Source of the DNA: Prorocentrum cordatum
Taxonomy: Eukaryota; Sar; Dinophyceae; Prorocentrales; Prorocentraceae
Length of the DNA stretch: 64,000 nucleotides
Direction of reading: 5' to 3'
NCBI GenBank assembly: GCA_963575745.1
Contig: CAUYUJ010019091.1
Span: forward strand, 62,001-126,000
A program made the position numbers and the translations under genes. The first letter of the stretch is position 1, and each line of letters opens with the position of its first letter. Below the pieces are notes generated by a model. It was not told the origin of the DNA and ran no database searches. It worked only from the letters and a program-made list of their open reading frames with translations. Positions 30,904 to 42,969 of the stretch are shown piece by piece.

Positions 30904-32151
30904 GGGACTCGTAGAGCTTCCTGACAATATATAATGTGGAAAAATGCAGAGAACGAATAGTTTTTCAGCCCAAGCGATTTCAGACCTCTCGATGCAACAG
31001 CCGAACGCCCCCGATGCTCCTGGATTGTCTTCTTTACGAGCTCTGTAGCTCTCCTACAGCCCGAGTTACGTGCGCAAATCGACAGCACCTCTCAAGATGA
31101 CTCTAACAAAACGAATAGTTTGGCAACCCAGCTCGAGTATCAAACCGAGTTTAGACCTCTCAATGCGACAGGCGGACGCGTCTGATGTCTGCGAATCGAC
31201 CCCTGTGATTACCAGCCCTGCCTACAGCCCGAGTTAAGTGCAGAAAACCGACAGCACCTCTCAGGATGACTCGAACAATATAATAGCTTCGCGGACCTAG
31301 TTCGGGCAGCAGACCGAGTTCCGAGCTCTGGACTCGACAGGCGGACGCGCCGATGTCTTCGAATCGATTCCTGTGACCACCAGCACTGTAGCCCCCCCCC
31401 CCCAGCCCGAGTTGAGTGCAGAAAACCGAGAGTACTTCTCAAGATGACTCGAACAATACGAATAGTTTTGCGATTCTAGATCGGGCAGCAGACCGAGTTC
31501 AGAGCTCTGGATTCAACAGACAAATGCGACTGATGATTCTGAATCAGTCTCTGTAAGAATCAGCTCTGAAGCTGTCCTATAGCTCGAGTTAAGTACAGAA
31601 ATCCGAGAGCGTCTGTCAAGATGACTCGAATAATACGAATAGGTTTGCGGACCCAGCTCGGCTAGCAGACCGATTTCAGACCTCTAGATTCAACAGACGA
31701 ACGCGCCTGATCATTCTGAATTGATTAGCTGTGCTTACCAGCTCTGTAGCTGCCCTAAAGCTCGAGTTATGTTCAGAAAACCGTCATCGCGTGTCAAGAT
31801 GACTTGAAACGGCCGATCCCGCCTGCCTGCTTTTTGGCAGTAAAAGGTACCCGATCGAGCTGAGATCAAGATGGCGAGTGGGAATAAGATCGAATATCAT
31901 GGGAAAAAATACTAGAGCTCAAACGAATTTCTGAATTTCGAGAACCAAATTTTCAACCGACCAAAAGTCAGCAAAAGGTCCGACGAGATTTTTCTTGCCA
32001 ACTAGCTCTCCAGCGCCCCGGAATTACTCTTAAGCTGCCAGCAATAACTTGCTAAGGGAAGCTCTACGACTTACAGAAAACCATCCACGCATGTCAAGAT
32101 GACTCGGAACATAGTAAGTTGTTCCGAGTGTTTTGATATCAAAACTGGGAG
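30904..32151 (+). repeat. 175-bp satellite array with type-1 terminal module
   Basis: About five units (near 30970, 31125, 31300, 31475, 31650). The end module (31815-32070) has CCCGCCTGCCTGCTTTTTGG, AAGATGGCGAGTGGGAATAA and CTCTCCAGCGCCCCGGAATT. Confidence 0.8.
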
Positions 32152-32175
32152 CCAGCGGTAAACCGTCAACCTTTC
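32152..32175 (+). repeat. Left half of the hairpin occupied by element A
   Basis: CCAGCGGTAAACC and GTCAACCTTTC; the right arm TTACCGCCGG resumes at 37483. Confidence 0.8.
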
Positions 32176-32242
32176 TTTTGCGTATTGCGTGCCGCCACAG
32201 CAGGGTCGGGTCACCGCCCAGGCGATAGCCACACAAGGAGGC

Positions 32243-35200
32243 CTAGTATCCTGCCAAATGCAGGCATTCCTCCACTCCCAAAAGGAGTTGTCGGGCAGAC
32301 TCTAACTCAGCTGCAGTGATAGTGCTCGAGGGGGGAAGGAGGAAAGAGGAAGAGGCCACGTTGGGCTCCCACACGCCACTCGGAAGAGTGACTGGATACT
32401 CAGCAACAGAAGAGGAGCACAAATGAAAATCAATCTGCCAGCCACAGCCTACACCCAGATAGGATCTTCCACCATCGAAGCTTCCCCGAATGGCGTCGAT
32501 CAGAATAGCGTTAGCTTTAACATGGGATAGTAAATCATGCCTAAAACGTGTTCTACAAATGCCCTGCCTAGCTCTGTGTGTTAACTCATCCGCAGCAGTG
32601 TTGTCCTCTCTGTATACCCACTTGAAGATATGTCTCCCAAGACAGGCCGCCTGCACACCACATCTCTTAGCTAGAATGTCTAACTTATTCTGAATGCCGC
32701 CCACAATCTTGTCATAATGCACATTGGCAGTAAAGTACAAGCCTTGGATCCACCGCACAACGCATTGAGAGTCTCCCTTCAGTTCAATGGCAATCCTCCC
32801 CACCTGGAACTCCCACTCCGTGTAATCCTCCAATATCTTAGCATACCGTTTGGACAACACCTCCTCCTTCTTCCTGCTGAGCTCCTCCGAAAGTACCTCC
32901 TCCTCCCTCTCTTCCATAGGCTTCCAAGGAATAGGATCTTTAAGAACCAGGAAATCAGAAACACCAGGAACCTGTAGAAGCGTAAAAACTTCACGAGCAA
33001 ACTTGACCCAGGCCTCCTCGGTCCATTCCAGAACATGGTACCAGTACTTCCCTCCCACGAGCTCAAAAGGTGTTCTCCACGGGCGCATGCCGATAGGAGC
33101 TCCGCCAGTCCTCACACGAGTTCCAGCACGTCCAGCCTGGCTTCCTAAAGATAATATCAGATCATCTCGCCTGGATTCCCACTCCCCTCCTCCGTGCAAC
33201 ATGGACAGTCGTGCCTGCAGGTAGCCGTTGACAGCAGTGCCCGTGTCCACCACCGTGGGCTGATTGTAATAGCGGGTTGGGTCCTCGAACCTGTCTCTGA
33301 GTCTCGCCGTGTTCTGGGAAAGTTGGGTCCTCTGACGTTTGGCCTCATTCATGCACATCGTTTTTCTTTTCCGTCGGTTCGTGGGCTCGGAGGGCGTCGT
33401 ATCATCAACAGGAGCCCCAGGAGCATGCGAGGGAGGCGGCACCAATTGTGAGCCACCCACCACAGAGATCTCACCCACGCCTCCTCCGTCCCTGCCAAAA
33501 CAAGACAATGCAATATCCTTCGCCCATTTCCACTGCCGATATAGGAAGACCTGTGCGAGTGGAGGTCTGCCAGCTTCATAAAAAGCTTGCCTCCCTCTTT
33601 TGTACATGCGCGACATGAATACAGCCCACCCCTCCTCCTCCCTCTTTGCTCTCCACGTCATCCTGCTCAACATCTTCCCCTCCTCCTTGTGTATAAATGC
33701 AATCGTAGAACTGTCAACTGTGGCTCCTTCCAAGCCGAAAAGAAACTTAGATCTCACTCTAGACTCATATCGTGCAAATTTATTCTTCCAAGCAATCCTC
33801 CTGGAGGTGTAAAACGCTCGATCATTCCAGAAAGCACGAATAGCTTTTGCCATACGGTATCGCACATCATCGTGATCCTTGAACTTCCTCGCAATCTTAG
33901 TCCCCAGCACAATAATCTCATCCACCTGCGGAATGGTGATGTTCTCGGGGAGAGACACATTGGGCCCCCTGGACATACCTGGCGGGAACAACGTCACCAT
34001 GAGAGGCTCCGTCACACCGGTGGTAGAGCCCACGTCCATGAACTCAAGACTGCTCTGCTTCCAACGAAAGCCGTGGTCGTGGAGAGCCCACGTCAACTGT
34101 AAGATCATTTTAGCCAGTGTGGGGCGATCAGGAGCTGTGAGAAGCACGTTGTCCGCCCATATGAAGTGACTCACAACAATACCTCCTGCTTCACCCGAGA
34201 GTACAACACCGACAGCATCTCTCGCCCAAGCAGACGTAATGTCACCAAACATGACCAGAGATTGAGCAGTCCACAGATCAGGTCCTTCCTTGGAACCTGT
34301 CTTCACACACGTTGTCCAAGGGAGCGTATCAGCGCAGACACCCTCAAACTGGAAGACCGCCTCATTACCAACAGAGTTCTCAATAAGACCATACCGAAGC
34401 TCCACATCAACACACAAACGCTCAAGTGTAGAAGAAGCAACTTGGACAGTGAGAGAGTCAAATGCAGTGGCAACATCCAGGGAAGCAAAAACAATATTCT
34501 CCTCCTTCCCCCACAGTCTGGCATGTCTGCACATCGCCTTCAATCCCGACGTTACCTCATGTGTCTTACGACCTTGCTGGAAACCATACAAACACAGAGA
34601 CGGAGCACAACAGGAGCAATAGACACCAAATGCGAATTGAGTAGAATACACAAGCAGCCCATGTACCATGTGTTAACGACAGAATTCACAGCAAGAGTAC
34701 GACTGTCATCAAACCTCTTATTCTTGCCGTTCTTCAACATAATGGATGCACGAATGAACTTCCAAGACTCAGGTGCCTCTGCCATTCGCCAGAAGCGGCG
34801 CTGGAAGCAGTCAAGCACCACACGGAGTGCTTCCCAGGACAAAGAACGTAACATGCGTGCACTGATACCGTCAGCGCCTACCGCCTTGCCTTCACGAAGC
34901 CTGGAACGAGCACGACAGAGAACATGCATGGTAATAGGAGAAGAAGTGTGAGTGCTGCGCGCACGTGCCTCATCAGCTTGAACCCGAAGCTGCTCCAGAG
35001 TCGCCAAGTTCATAGCAAGACGTTCCGACTTAGAGTACTTAGCCCTGACCACCCTCGTCATATCCTCCTTCCACTTACTGCGGTCTTCACACCATTCCCC
35101 GTCGATCATCATAGAGTTAGTAACCGTCTTAGTCTTGACCCCATCCCGATAACGATAAAGAAGTAGACGTTTCATGAACTGCCTTCGAACACGATTCCAA

Positions 35201-36479
35201 CGACGACGACTATCCTTGAACGTAGCCTCATCGATCTGACCAGATTTCCAGAGTTTGTGAACTCTGTAGTGGGCCTCTTTCACCTGAGCTTCCTCCTGGG
35301 TCAACTTCGGGACGAGTGAAGCCGATTTAAAGTCATAACAGCGTTTGTCGGCAATAGCCCCCTCCTTCAATCGTGATTCCAGGTCAGCTAGAGAAATGGA
35401 TCTCCACCTAGTATGCCAGATCACCCTTCCCTCAGACTCCTCCGTACAGTACTGATTTTTGCGTTTTTTGTTTTGGCCGCTACCCCCACCAGACTTCCAC
35501 CCAGCAACCTGTGTAACGGCCATATCAAACTCTCTGCACTGTTTCACCTCCTTACCCTCCAGCACAAACCACGAGGCGAACGATCGACTGCCAGTGGCCT
35601 TCGTCCTACCAGAGGACTTCCCCCGCAGCAAACATGGGAGATCAAAACATATCATCTTGTGGTCACTCCATTCGGTGTCCCGAGACCCAGGAGGGTGCGC
35701 ATACATAACGTGCAACTTAGAACACATAACATGAGTCTCCCAGGTCACAGGACACGCAACATAGTCGATGACGTGTTTTGTCCTAGCACCTCCACCACAC
35801 CAGGTAAACTCACGGTCAATGAATGTGTTGATCAGCTTCAGACGTAGCTGGGCCATACAAACACACCAGGCACGCGCACATGCACCCTGCAACACATTCC
35901 TCTGCCTCTCCTCCCTCACAGTACGCTCGTTTACACCACCACCAGAGATACGAAGTCGATCGATCTCAACATGAGGCTGCACTTCAACATTGGCGTCGGC
36001 ACAAACAACAACATCATGAATACTGTACTTTTGACGCAAACGCACACAGCACTCGATAATTCAAGAAGAACGTTCTGGTACAGCTGGAACGTGGCCTGGT
36101 ACCCCTCAGACGTTGTCCCAAAGAATCCTTGCTGAGGAAGATACACGCTAGCATAGATGAATGCGCCCACTTCTGGCCCACGGAAGGCACAGACCGCAAA
36201 TCTTCTACCAGCAGCGTGTCCCAAGAAACAGGAGTTGAGAGTAGACGAGAATAGTACACCTGCTTGGCCCTCAATCGAGCCACTGTCAAGCTTTACTTCA
36301 GCCGAGCTGCGATAGTGAAAACCAGACTCATTCAACGTATCACGTCTGAGAAACTGGCACTCCTGGAGCCCGACAAGTTGCACTCCCAGCTCACGCAGGT
36401 AAGGAAGAGCAGATAGGGAAGTAGCATCACTCATCATTCTGATGTTCCAACAGGCCGCCCTCAACGGGCGGGTACGTCG
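32243..36479 (-). pseudogene. Element A ORF2: APE endonuclease, reverse transcriptase, permuted RNase H (two frameshifts)
   Basis: The frame starts directly after the ORF1 TGA without an ATG and gives CWNIR and LVGLQECQ of the APE endonuclease. It shifts near 36050 into a second frame with VVCADANVEV, IDYVACP and WSDH. It shifts again near 34665 into a third frame with LYGFQQGRKTHEV, ASLDVATAFDSL (RT motif A), SHFIWADN (motif C, 34148-34159) and, at the C-terminus, the RNase H motifs in the order KGDSQCVV (D633), EDNTAADELTH (D694), FDGG (D732), TAAELESA (E788; numbering of the 808-residue third frame). Motif B is degraded (GSKEGPDLWT). Both shifts are one-base-type indels; neither site looks like a programmed signal. 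No longer able to encode a full protein. Confidence 0.85.
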
Positions 36480-37481
36480 TCACACGGAATCTCCATTCAG
36501 CAGCGTCTGCCAGGGCCCAGGGAGGATCTTGTCATCGAACTCAATCACCGATTCAGGCCTCAGAGTCCAACCATGCCTGGGATCCCAGGTTCCCAAACAG
36601 ATCTGCCCACCGGTTTCAGGATAGCCCCAAGCCCAAGACATCACAGGAGACCCATACTGAATTTTGACACGATTGTTTTTCTTCAGCGGGTTCCTCACAC
36701 GAAAGTATGCAGCTGTAAGTTTACTGCCAGCACTCACCTGTCCCTCACGCCAAGGCTCACACTGCACACGAATGCCGATGTACGACTGAGTAGCTGCAAG
36801 AAGAGAATCATCTTTCCAAAGGGGACCCGTGCGCGAAGAGATAACTTTCCAGAACTCCTCCCTGACCTTCCAGACAGTCTCCTTACTCGTGCCATGAACG
36901 AAGAAAATACGCAGCCTAAAGACACCGAACGGCTTGCCCTGGTATTCTCTCTTAATGGCCTCACGATCAAAGATCTTCACATCAACCTCAAACTGCGAGC
37001 CAACTTCATCTAGGAGAATCTGGATAACTCTGGTGGCCCTGGTCTCTGACATGATGTTGCTCGTGCGCGCCTGGACATCACGAGGGTCACCCGAAGTCCA
37101 GCCCGAGAGCGTCAAGTATCCAGGGACAAAGGGGGGTGTGCTCCTGGGTCCTGCATTGCCTCCAAGACTCACCCGAGTAGATACAGAGGCAGCCTCACTG
37201 GCCGCACCATCATTTCCTACCGTCGCTAACTGCTTCTGAAACTGAGCATTCACCGCCTCCTGCTGCTGCTTCTGTTGCTTCACCTCCTCCCTAAGTTGTT
37301 CAAGGTCCGACTTCAAGGGTGCAACCTCCTGCTGGATCTCCTTCCTCACCTCCTCCTTATGTTCCGTCAGAGTACATTTGAGCATATCTGCCAAGTTCTG
37401 AAACTCATTACGCAGTAGACCAATAGTGACAGGTTCTTTGTCATCCGAAGCGCCCCTACCACCTATCCCAGCACGAGCCAT
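36480..37481 (-). CDS. Element A ORF1 (RNA-binding-type protein), 333 residues
   Basis: ATG at 37481-37479, immediately inside the element. A predicted coiled coil spans about residues 25-100 (HKEEVRKEIQQEV.., EQLREEVKQQKQQQ), followed by a globular part with YLTLSGWTS, FGVFRLRIFFVHGTSKETVW and CEPWREGQVSAGSKLTAAYF, which line up with the ELKGW..KVGF and WKRDHVKAV blocks of ORF1 in elements B, C and D. ORF1 proteins of LINEs bind element RNA; that role is inferred. It ends in TGA CGA, with ORF2 in the same frame. The frame is also open upstream through the hairpin flank. Confidence 0.75.
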   Translation of the reverse strand: MARAGIGGRGASDDKEPVTIGLLRNEFQNLADMLKCTLTEHKEEVRKEIQQEVAPLKSDLEQLREEVKQQKQQQEAVNAQFQKQLATVGNDGAASEAASVSTRVSLGGNAGPRSTPPFVPGYLTLSGWTSGDPRDVQARTSNIMSETRATRVIQILLDEVGSQFEVDVKIFDREAIKREYQGKPFGVFRLRIFFVHGTSKETVWKVREEFWKVISSRTGPLWKDDSLLAATQSYIGIRVQCEPWREGQVSAGSKLTAAYFRVRNPLKKNNRVKIQYGSPVMSWAWGYPETGGQICLGTWDPRHGWTLRPESVIEFDDKILPGPWQTLLNGDSV

Positions 37482-37482
37482 C

Positions 37483-37499
37483 TTACCGCCGGGGGACTC
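37483..37499 (+). repeat. Right half of the hairpin occupied by element A
   Basis: TTACCGCCGGGGGACTC, then the usual GTAGAGCTTCCTGAC flank. Confidence 0.8.
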
Positions 37500-38777
37500 G
37501 TAGAGCTTCCTGACAATATTCAATGTCGAAAAAAATTGCAGAGAACGAATAGTTTTTCAGCCCAAGCGATTTCAGATCTCTCGATGCAACAGCCGAACGC
37601 CCCCGATGCTTCTGGATTGCCTTCTGTACGAGCTCAGTAGCTCTCCTACAGCCCGAGTTACGCGCGTAAATCGACAGCATCTCTCAAGATGACTCGAACA
37701 ATACGAGAAGTTGGCAACCTAGCTCGAGTATCAGACCGAGTTCAGACCTCTGAATGCGACAGGCGGACGCGTCTGATGTCTCTGAATCGATTCCTGTGAT
37801 TACCAGCCCTGCAGCCCCCCTGCAGCCCGAGCTAAGTGCAGAAAACCGACAGCACCTCTCAGGATGACTCGAACAATACGAATAGTTTCGCGAACCTAGT
37901 TCGGGCAGCAGACCGAGTTCCGAGCTCTGGACTCGACAGGCGGACGCGCCTGATGTCTCAGAATCGATTCCTGTGACAACCAGCACTGTAGCCCCCCTAC
38001 AGCCCGAGTTAAGTGCAGAAAACCGACAGCACCTCTCAAGATGACTCGAAGAATACAAATAATTCCGCGATTCTAGATCGGGCAGCAGACCGAGTTCAGA
38101 GCTCTGGCTCAACAGACGAACGCGACTGATGATTCTGAATCGGTTTCTGTAATAATCAGCTTTGTAGCTGTTATATAGCTCGAGCTGAGTACAGAAAACC
38201 GAGAGCGCCTGTCAAGATCACTCGAATAATACGAATAGGTTTGCGGACCTAGCTCGGTTAGCAGACCGAGTTCAGACCTCTGGATGCAACAGACGAACGC
38301 GCCTGATTATTCTGAATCGATAAGCTGTGCTTGCCAGCTCTGTAGCTGTCCTGTATCTCGAGTTGAGTCCAATATACCGAGAGCGCGTGTCAAGATGACT
38401 CGAAACGGCCGATCCCGCCAGTGTGCTTTTTGGCAATGAGAGATACCCGATCGAGCTGAGATCAACAAGGCAAGCGGGAATGAGATCGAATATCACGGGA
38501 AAAAATACTAGAGCTCAAACGAATTGAGGAATTTCGAGATACAATTTTCAACCGACCAAAAGTCACCAGAAGGTCCGTCGAGATTTTTCTTGCCAACTAG
38601 CTCTCCAGCGCCCCGGAATTACTCTTAAGCTCAACTTGCTGAGGGAAGCTCTACGAGTTACTAGCTCTACTCTGCGCCAGATTTTCTCTTAGCTCTTTGC
38701 TGAATAGCTCTACGAGGTAAGGTCCGTCGAGATTTTCCTTGCCAACTAGCTCTCCAGCGCCCCGGAATTACTGGGCG
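37500..38777 (+). repeat. 175-bp satellite array with type-1 terminal module
   Basis: Best array for measuring the unit: GATGACTCGAA-type words start at 37689, 37863, 38040, 38216 and 38394, giving spacings of 174, 177, 176 and 178. The end module runs 38405-38665, followed by a repeated CTCTCCAGCGCCCCGGAATT at 38747. Confidence 0.85.
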
Positions 38778-38800
38778 CCGGCGGTAAACCGTCAACCTTC
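38778..38800 (+). repeat. Left half of the hairpin occupied by element B
   Basis: CCGGCGGTAAACC and GTCAACCTTC. Confidence 0.8.
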
Positions 38801-38997
38801 GTTTTTGCGGACTTTGCGGTCGACTGTGCAGGCTTTCCAGCCTAGTCGGAAGCAAGGAGCGGGCGCATCGGGAGTAGGCGGAAGCCTCACCGATCAAAAC
38901 GATCAGAGGCGAAAGCCAACTCTTATTAGGAGGATGAGAGGTCAAGCACACACACACACGACAAACGAAGGCATGGCGTGAGTGAGCACAATCAATA

Positions 38998-41900
38998 TCA
39001 CATCATATCCTGTCCGAAATACGCTTGTACAACCCGCGGCAAGATCATAATCGTATGCTCAACGGCCGAGACCTCGGCATCAGTCACTGTTGAAGTTGGA
39101 TCAATCGAGAGTGCCGCACTCTACACCTCCGTCCAAATGATCTCATGGCTGAGTGGCTGCCTTGAGAGTCTCGATACCCTTCCAACATCTATCCAGCACC
39201 CGACTCCCACGCCGTCGCAAGAGACACCACCATCGAATCCAGCTCTGATGGCACAAACGCGAAACACCTGTTGTAACTGAGGGGCGTGAATCCCTATCCT
39301 ATCTCGAATCACTGGTGGCCCGACGCGGGCCGTATGAGTGAGTACATCTGCACGTGTGTTCCATTCCCTATATGTGTGGTCAATAATTTCCCTCCCGTGA
39401 CAGGCGGGCCTAATTCCATATCTTTGACACATGTTGTCGAGTTGGTTTATCATTCTGTTGATCCTATCTTGATACGTACGATCTATCACCCTCCAGACAC
39501 CCTGCAGCCAAGACACCACCAGAAGACTGTCCCCAGAAATATACACAGGGATCCCAAATGAGTCGAGGTCGTACTCAACCTCCTTCATATTTTGTAACGC
39601 AATACGTTTGGCCAGTTTGTCGTTGAAAGCCGCAGTGCCCTCTTGGGCCCCATAGGTGTGTAGGTCGTTTTGTGTGATGGTAAGTACCTCGTGCAGGGCC
39701 CCACCTGTTGTACCGTACCCTTTTCTTTTCTGAAAATAACTCAGCATCGTCCGTGTACACATGTGTTCGCAGAACTGAACATACGCAGCATCTGTCGGCA
39801 CAAAGGACTCCCACCATTTGAGTCCGTAAAATTCGCAGAAAGAAAATAGCCAGCATCTCTGGCCGACAGCTCGACCTGAACTAACATGTCTCCTTTTTAG
39901 CTGCGAAGCCTCTTGGAAGTGAAACATACCCCGCAAGCACTCAGACGCATCCGTCCTGAGTCTGTCCCACAATGGGCCATACGCAACCGTAGTCATGTGA
40001 TGATCTCTCCACGTACGTTGCGTCGAAGATATATCCTCATGAGAAGCAGCACACATCATAGAAATGAAATCTGCAGCATCCTTCGCGGAGTTCCACACCA
40101 TACGAAGAAATCTCTACACCAAACTCGCAAATCCATAAGATCGGAATTGCTCTCTGGCCTCGTGGTACCGTCGTCGGTTCCAGTCCGCCATAGTCTCCTC
40201 CTCTCTCCTCGGCCGTCGAAACATACGGCACAAACACCATCCCTCGAAGGCATTGAGCATGTGTAGCGAGGAAGCATCCGCAGTACATGTCTCTAGACAA
40301 TACAACGCCATACTCTGCACCTTGTCTTGATAACGGCAAAACTTATCACGAACAGAAACCGCTCTGTTACGAAAGAAATTCGATTGTCCAATGAAACAAA
40401 CTCGAGCCTCCTTGATGCGATATTCAACATCAGGATGAGCAGGCACTAGGTATGTGGAGAAAATCTCATGACCCAATACTTTCATACTGCCAACACGTCG
40501 AAGTCTAAAGCCCTGATATCTCGAGCACGCAGGTATACACAAATCCTCGCTGGTAAGTATATGTCCGTCACCGTCCACTTTAGCATTCTCCCCACATGTC
40601 ATGTACAACAGGCTGCTATCCTTCCATCTCATCCCCCAGTCATGTAGTGGTAGTGTTAGGTCGTGCATCATCTGAGCCAACATAGTTGAGGAGGCAGAGA
40701 CAAGGTAGCAGTTGTCCGCCCACACAAAGTGGTTCACAGTTGTCCGTCGTTCATACTCACCACAGACGCCCTCCAGCACATACCCCACACCTCTACTGTC
40801 CCAATCCCGAAATATAGGTCCCCACATGGCACATATGATAAGATTAAATAGAAGAGGCCCCTCAGGGCCGCCCGTCCGTATGCAGACGTCCCAGTTGATG
40901 TCGTGAATGGCCATACCCTCGACGACTAACGACCCCGTAGTGCAAACCAGCGGTGATAGCAAAGCATACTGGAGATAGGCAGGAATATTGGCATGGCACA
41001 TAGCACGTTTGGCGTTTAGAAGGCTGCAGTGGTCGAACGCTTGTTTGATATCGGCGTTAGCGATATGGACCGTCTGATCTTTTCCCCCGATGTCCCCGTG
41101 TTGAGCCAGAGCCTTGAGGGCCCCCACAATTTCCACCGTCTTACGTCCCTCCTGGAAGCCGTAGATGCCCAGGGGTCCCATGAGGCCAGCCCGAGACACA
41201 AATTGTTCGACCAAGATCACCACGCAAGCAGAGTACCAACGGCTGAGACTGTTTTGCAGACAGAGGTACCGCGCATCTGTCAGCGATGTCAAGCTCGGCA
41301 GCTTGGGCATGAAGGCAATCAAAATCTGCCTCCAATCCTGCGGATACTGCCGTGCCAAGCGAAATATCTCATCAAACATCCGAGCAACGCCACGCAAAGT
41401 CGCCCACGGCAATGCCTTGAGTATTTCACAAGGCAGCCTGTCGGGGCCGGTGGCACGCTTGGACTTGAGACGTGACCGTGCCTGGCATACCACCGCCATT
41501 GTCAGTCCCTCAGTGCAGTACCCGTCACATAGGTTCTGTTGTGCATCCCTCCTCAACTCCTCCAACATCGCCATATCCCGTCCTCTGACCTCCTCCGAAG
41601 TATACTTCTGTCTGGTATGTGCTCTGATCTCCTCCACCCGCTCCTCCCTGTCCTCAGATATCCGTCCCTGCACAATGAGGTGCTTGATACCATGACGCTC
41701 TTTGCGCCTGGAGGCAGGAGAGGTCCACGCGGCCAACGCCGCACGATACTCCCTCCGCAGTCCGTTGGCACGTCTGCGCAAACTGGGCACATCCACTGAC
41801 GCTGGCAGAGGCTTCCGTCGCAAAATCTCCTGGCAGGCCGTGAGTCCTGCAGGCCTAATTGGCGGTAGTCCCCGTCCCGTGGTGGCAGTCGTGAATTTGA

Positions 41901-42969
41901 TATCCTCCTGCTCAGTACAGGCCCGAATAGTGGTCGACACAAGGTCCCCTGGAGAACAAATAGTATTGGCATCTCCCAAGACCCGATCGATTCCCTTTCG
42001 CGCCATATTGAGGCCCCCCCAATTCACCGTCTTATAACCAACCAAACTCTTTTCACGAGCTGCCGTCGGGATACTACGTTTGACCAGCTCAGCGCCTGTG
42101 TCACTAAAAGTCCCCTGAAGCAGGCCATGGTCGCTGAGACGACTACGATTTGTCTTCCCCCCATTACTCATGATCGTTTCAACCTTCATCTCATCGATCA
42201 CCCACGTCCTGGGAACAAAAATGTAATCAAGAACCTTCTTACACGTCCCCCACCGAGATACTCCGTAGCTCTCCCATGTGTGTAGTCGTCGCGGCAAGAA
42301 CGAATTGGCAGCCTTCATCCCCAGGCGCCCTAGAAAGCAAAGAACACGCTCGCGCAACTGTTGTCGTACGTCCCTCCTCACCCGCTGTGCACCTCCCTCC
42401 TCGCAAGTCCTCCTCTCCTCCTTGGTAGCACTTCCCACCGCCTCATAGACAGTCCCAGTGCGTGAGCACTGCAGCTGAGTTGATGGGGATAGCTCGACGT
42501 TGGCATCGAGCAGCACAGAGACAGTCGCCCCCTTCCAGCGGCTGCGCAGAGTGAGAATGACTGACTCGAGCGTGTCCAACACCCCGCACTGCACATCTAC
42601 GGCGTTCTCGACGCCGGGGTCGGGAAGATACGCAGAGGCAACTATCACAGGGGCACTTCCACTACCAAAGACCACCACACAGAACCGTTCATATTGACAT
42701 ATTGATTCACGCACACACGTACTCCACTCTTTGTTAAATAATAACCCACACTTACCGTCACAACTCACACGATATGATAGACCACACCGTCTGATATATG
42801 CATCGAATTTGCCTCCAAAAAGATTCTGGCATTCCTGGACACCCCAGATGCAATCTCGCATTGAAAGGCACCTCAGAATCTCATTCCCCTTGAAATTGGC
42901 CGACCCCGCCCGATTGAGGTTCCAGCTACCCAGCCGGATCCCCTTGAACGGTGTTCGGCGTCGTCGTCG
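38998..42969 (-). pseudogene. Element B ORF2: APE endonuclease, reverse transcriptase, permuted RNase H (two in-frame TAG)
   Basis: The frame opens right after the ORF1 TGA with RRRRRTPFKGIRLGSWNLN; the first ATG (42861) comes only after this endonuclease strand. Endonuclease: WNLN, VQECQ, SAYLPDP, LLDANVEL, LDYIFVP, LSDHGLL. RT: GPDRLPCEILKALPW, NADIKQAFDH, RTGGPEGPLLFN, HFVWADNCYL (WADN at 40711-40722), WGMRWKDSSLLYM. RNase H in permuted order: GDSLLVVSWL, RADVLTH, GFDGG, TDAEVSAVE. In-frame TAGs lie at 40114-40116 (Q in element C) and 39121-39123 (Y in element C), the second just before the last RNase H motif. The true end is the TGA at 38998-39000. Confidence 0.85.

Larger units (their letters stand above)
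32176..37482 (-). mobile_element. Element A: hairpin-targeted non-LTR retrotransposon (about 5.3 kb, defective)
   Basis: Inserted between CAACCTTTC and TTACCGCC of a hairpin whose empty form exists at 22878 and 30870. The 3' end in sense reads GCACGCAATACGCAAAAG. ORF1 begins at the very 5' junction, so the 5' leader is missing and no duplication longer than 3-4 bases is visible: probably a slightly 5'-truncated insertion. ORF2 is broken by two frameshifts. Confidence 0.85.

Noticed and set aside
35931-36060. Programmed frameshift in element A ORF2 near 36050
   Set aside because: B, C and D have no shift there, no slippery heptamer is evident, and a second shift exists downstream, so mutation is the simpler reading.
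33339-36624. Numerous plus-strand frames opposite ORF1/ORF2 of the LINEs
   Set aside because: Shadows of the minus-strand coding sequence; domain motifs are found only on the minus strand.
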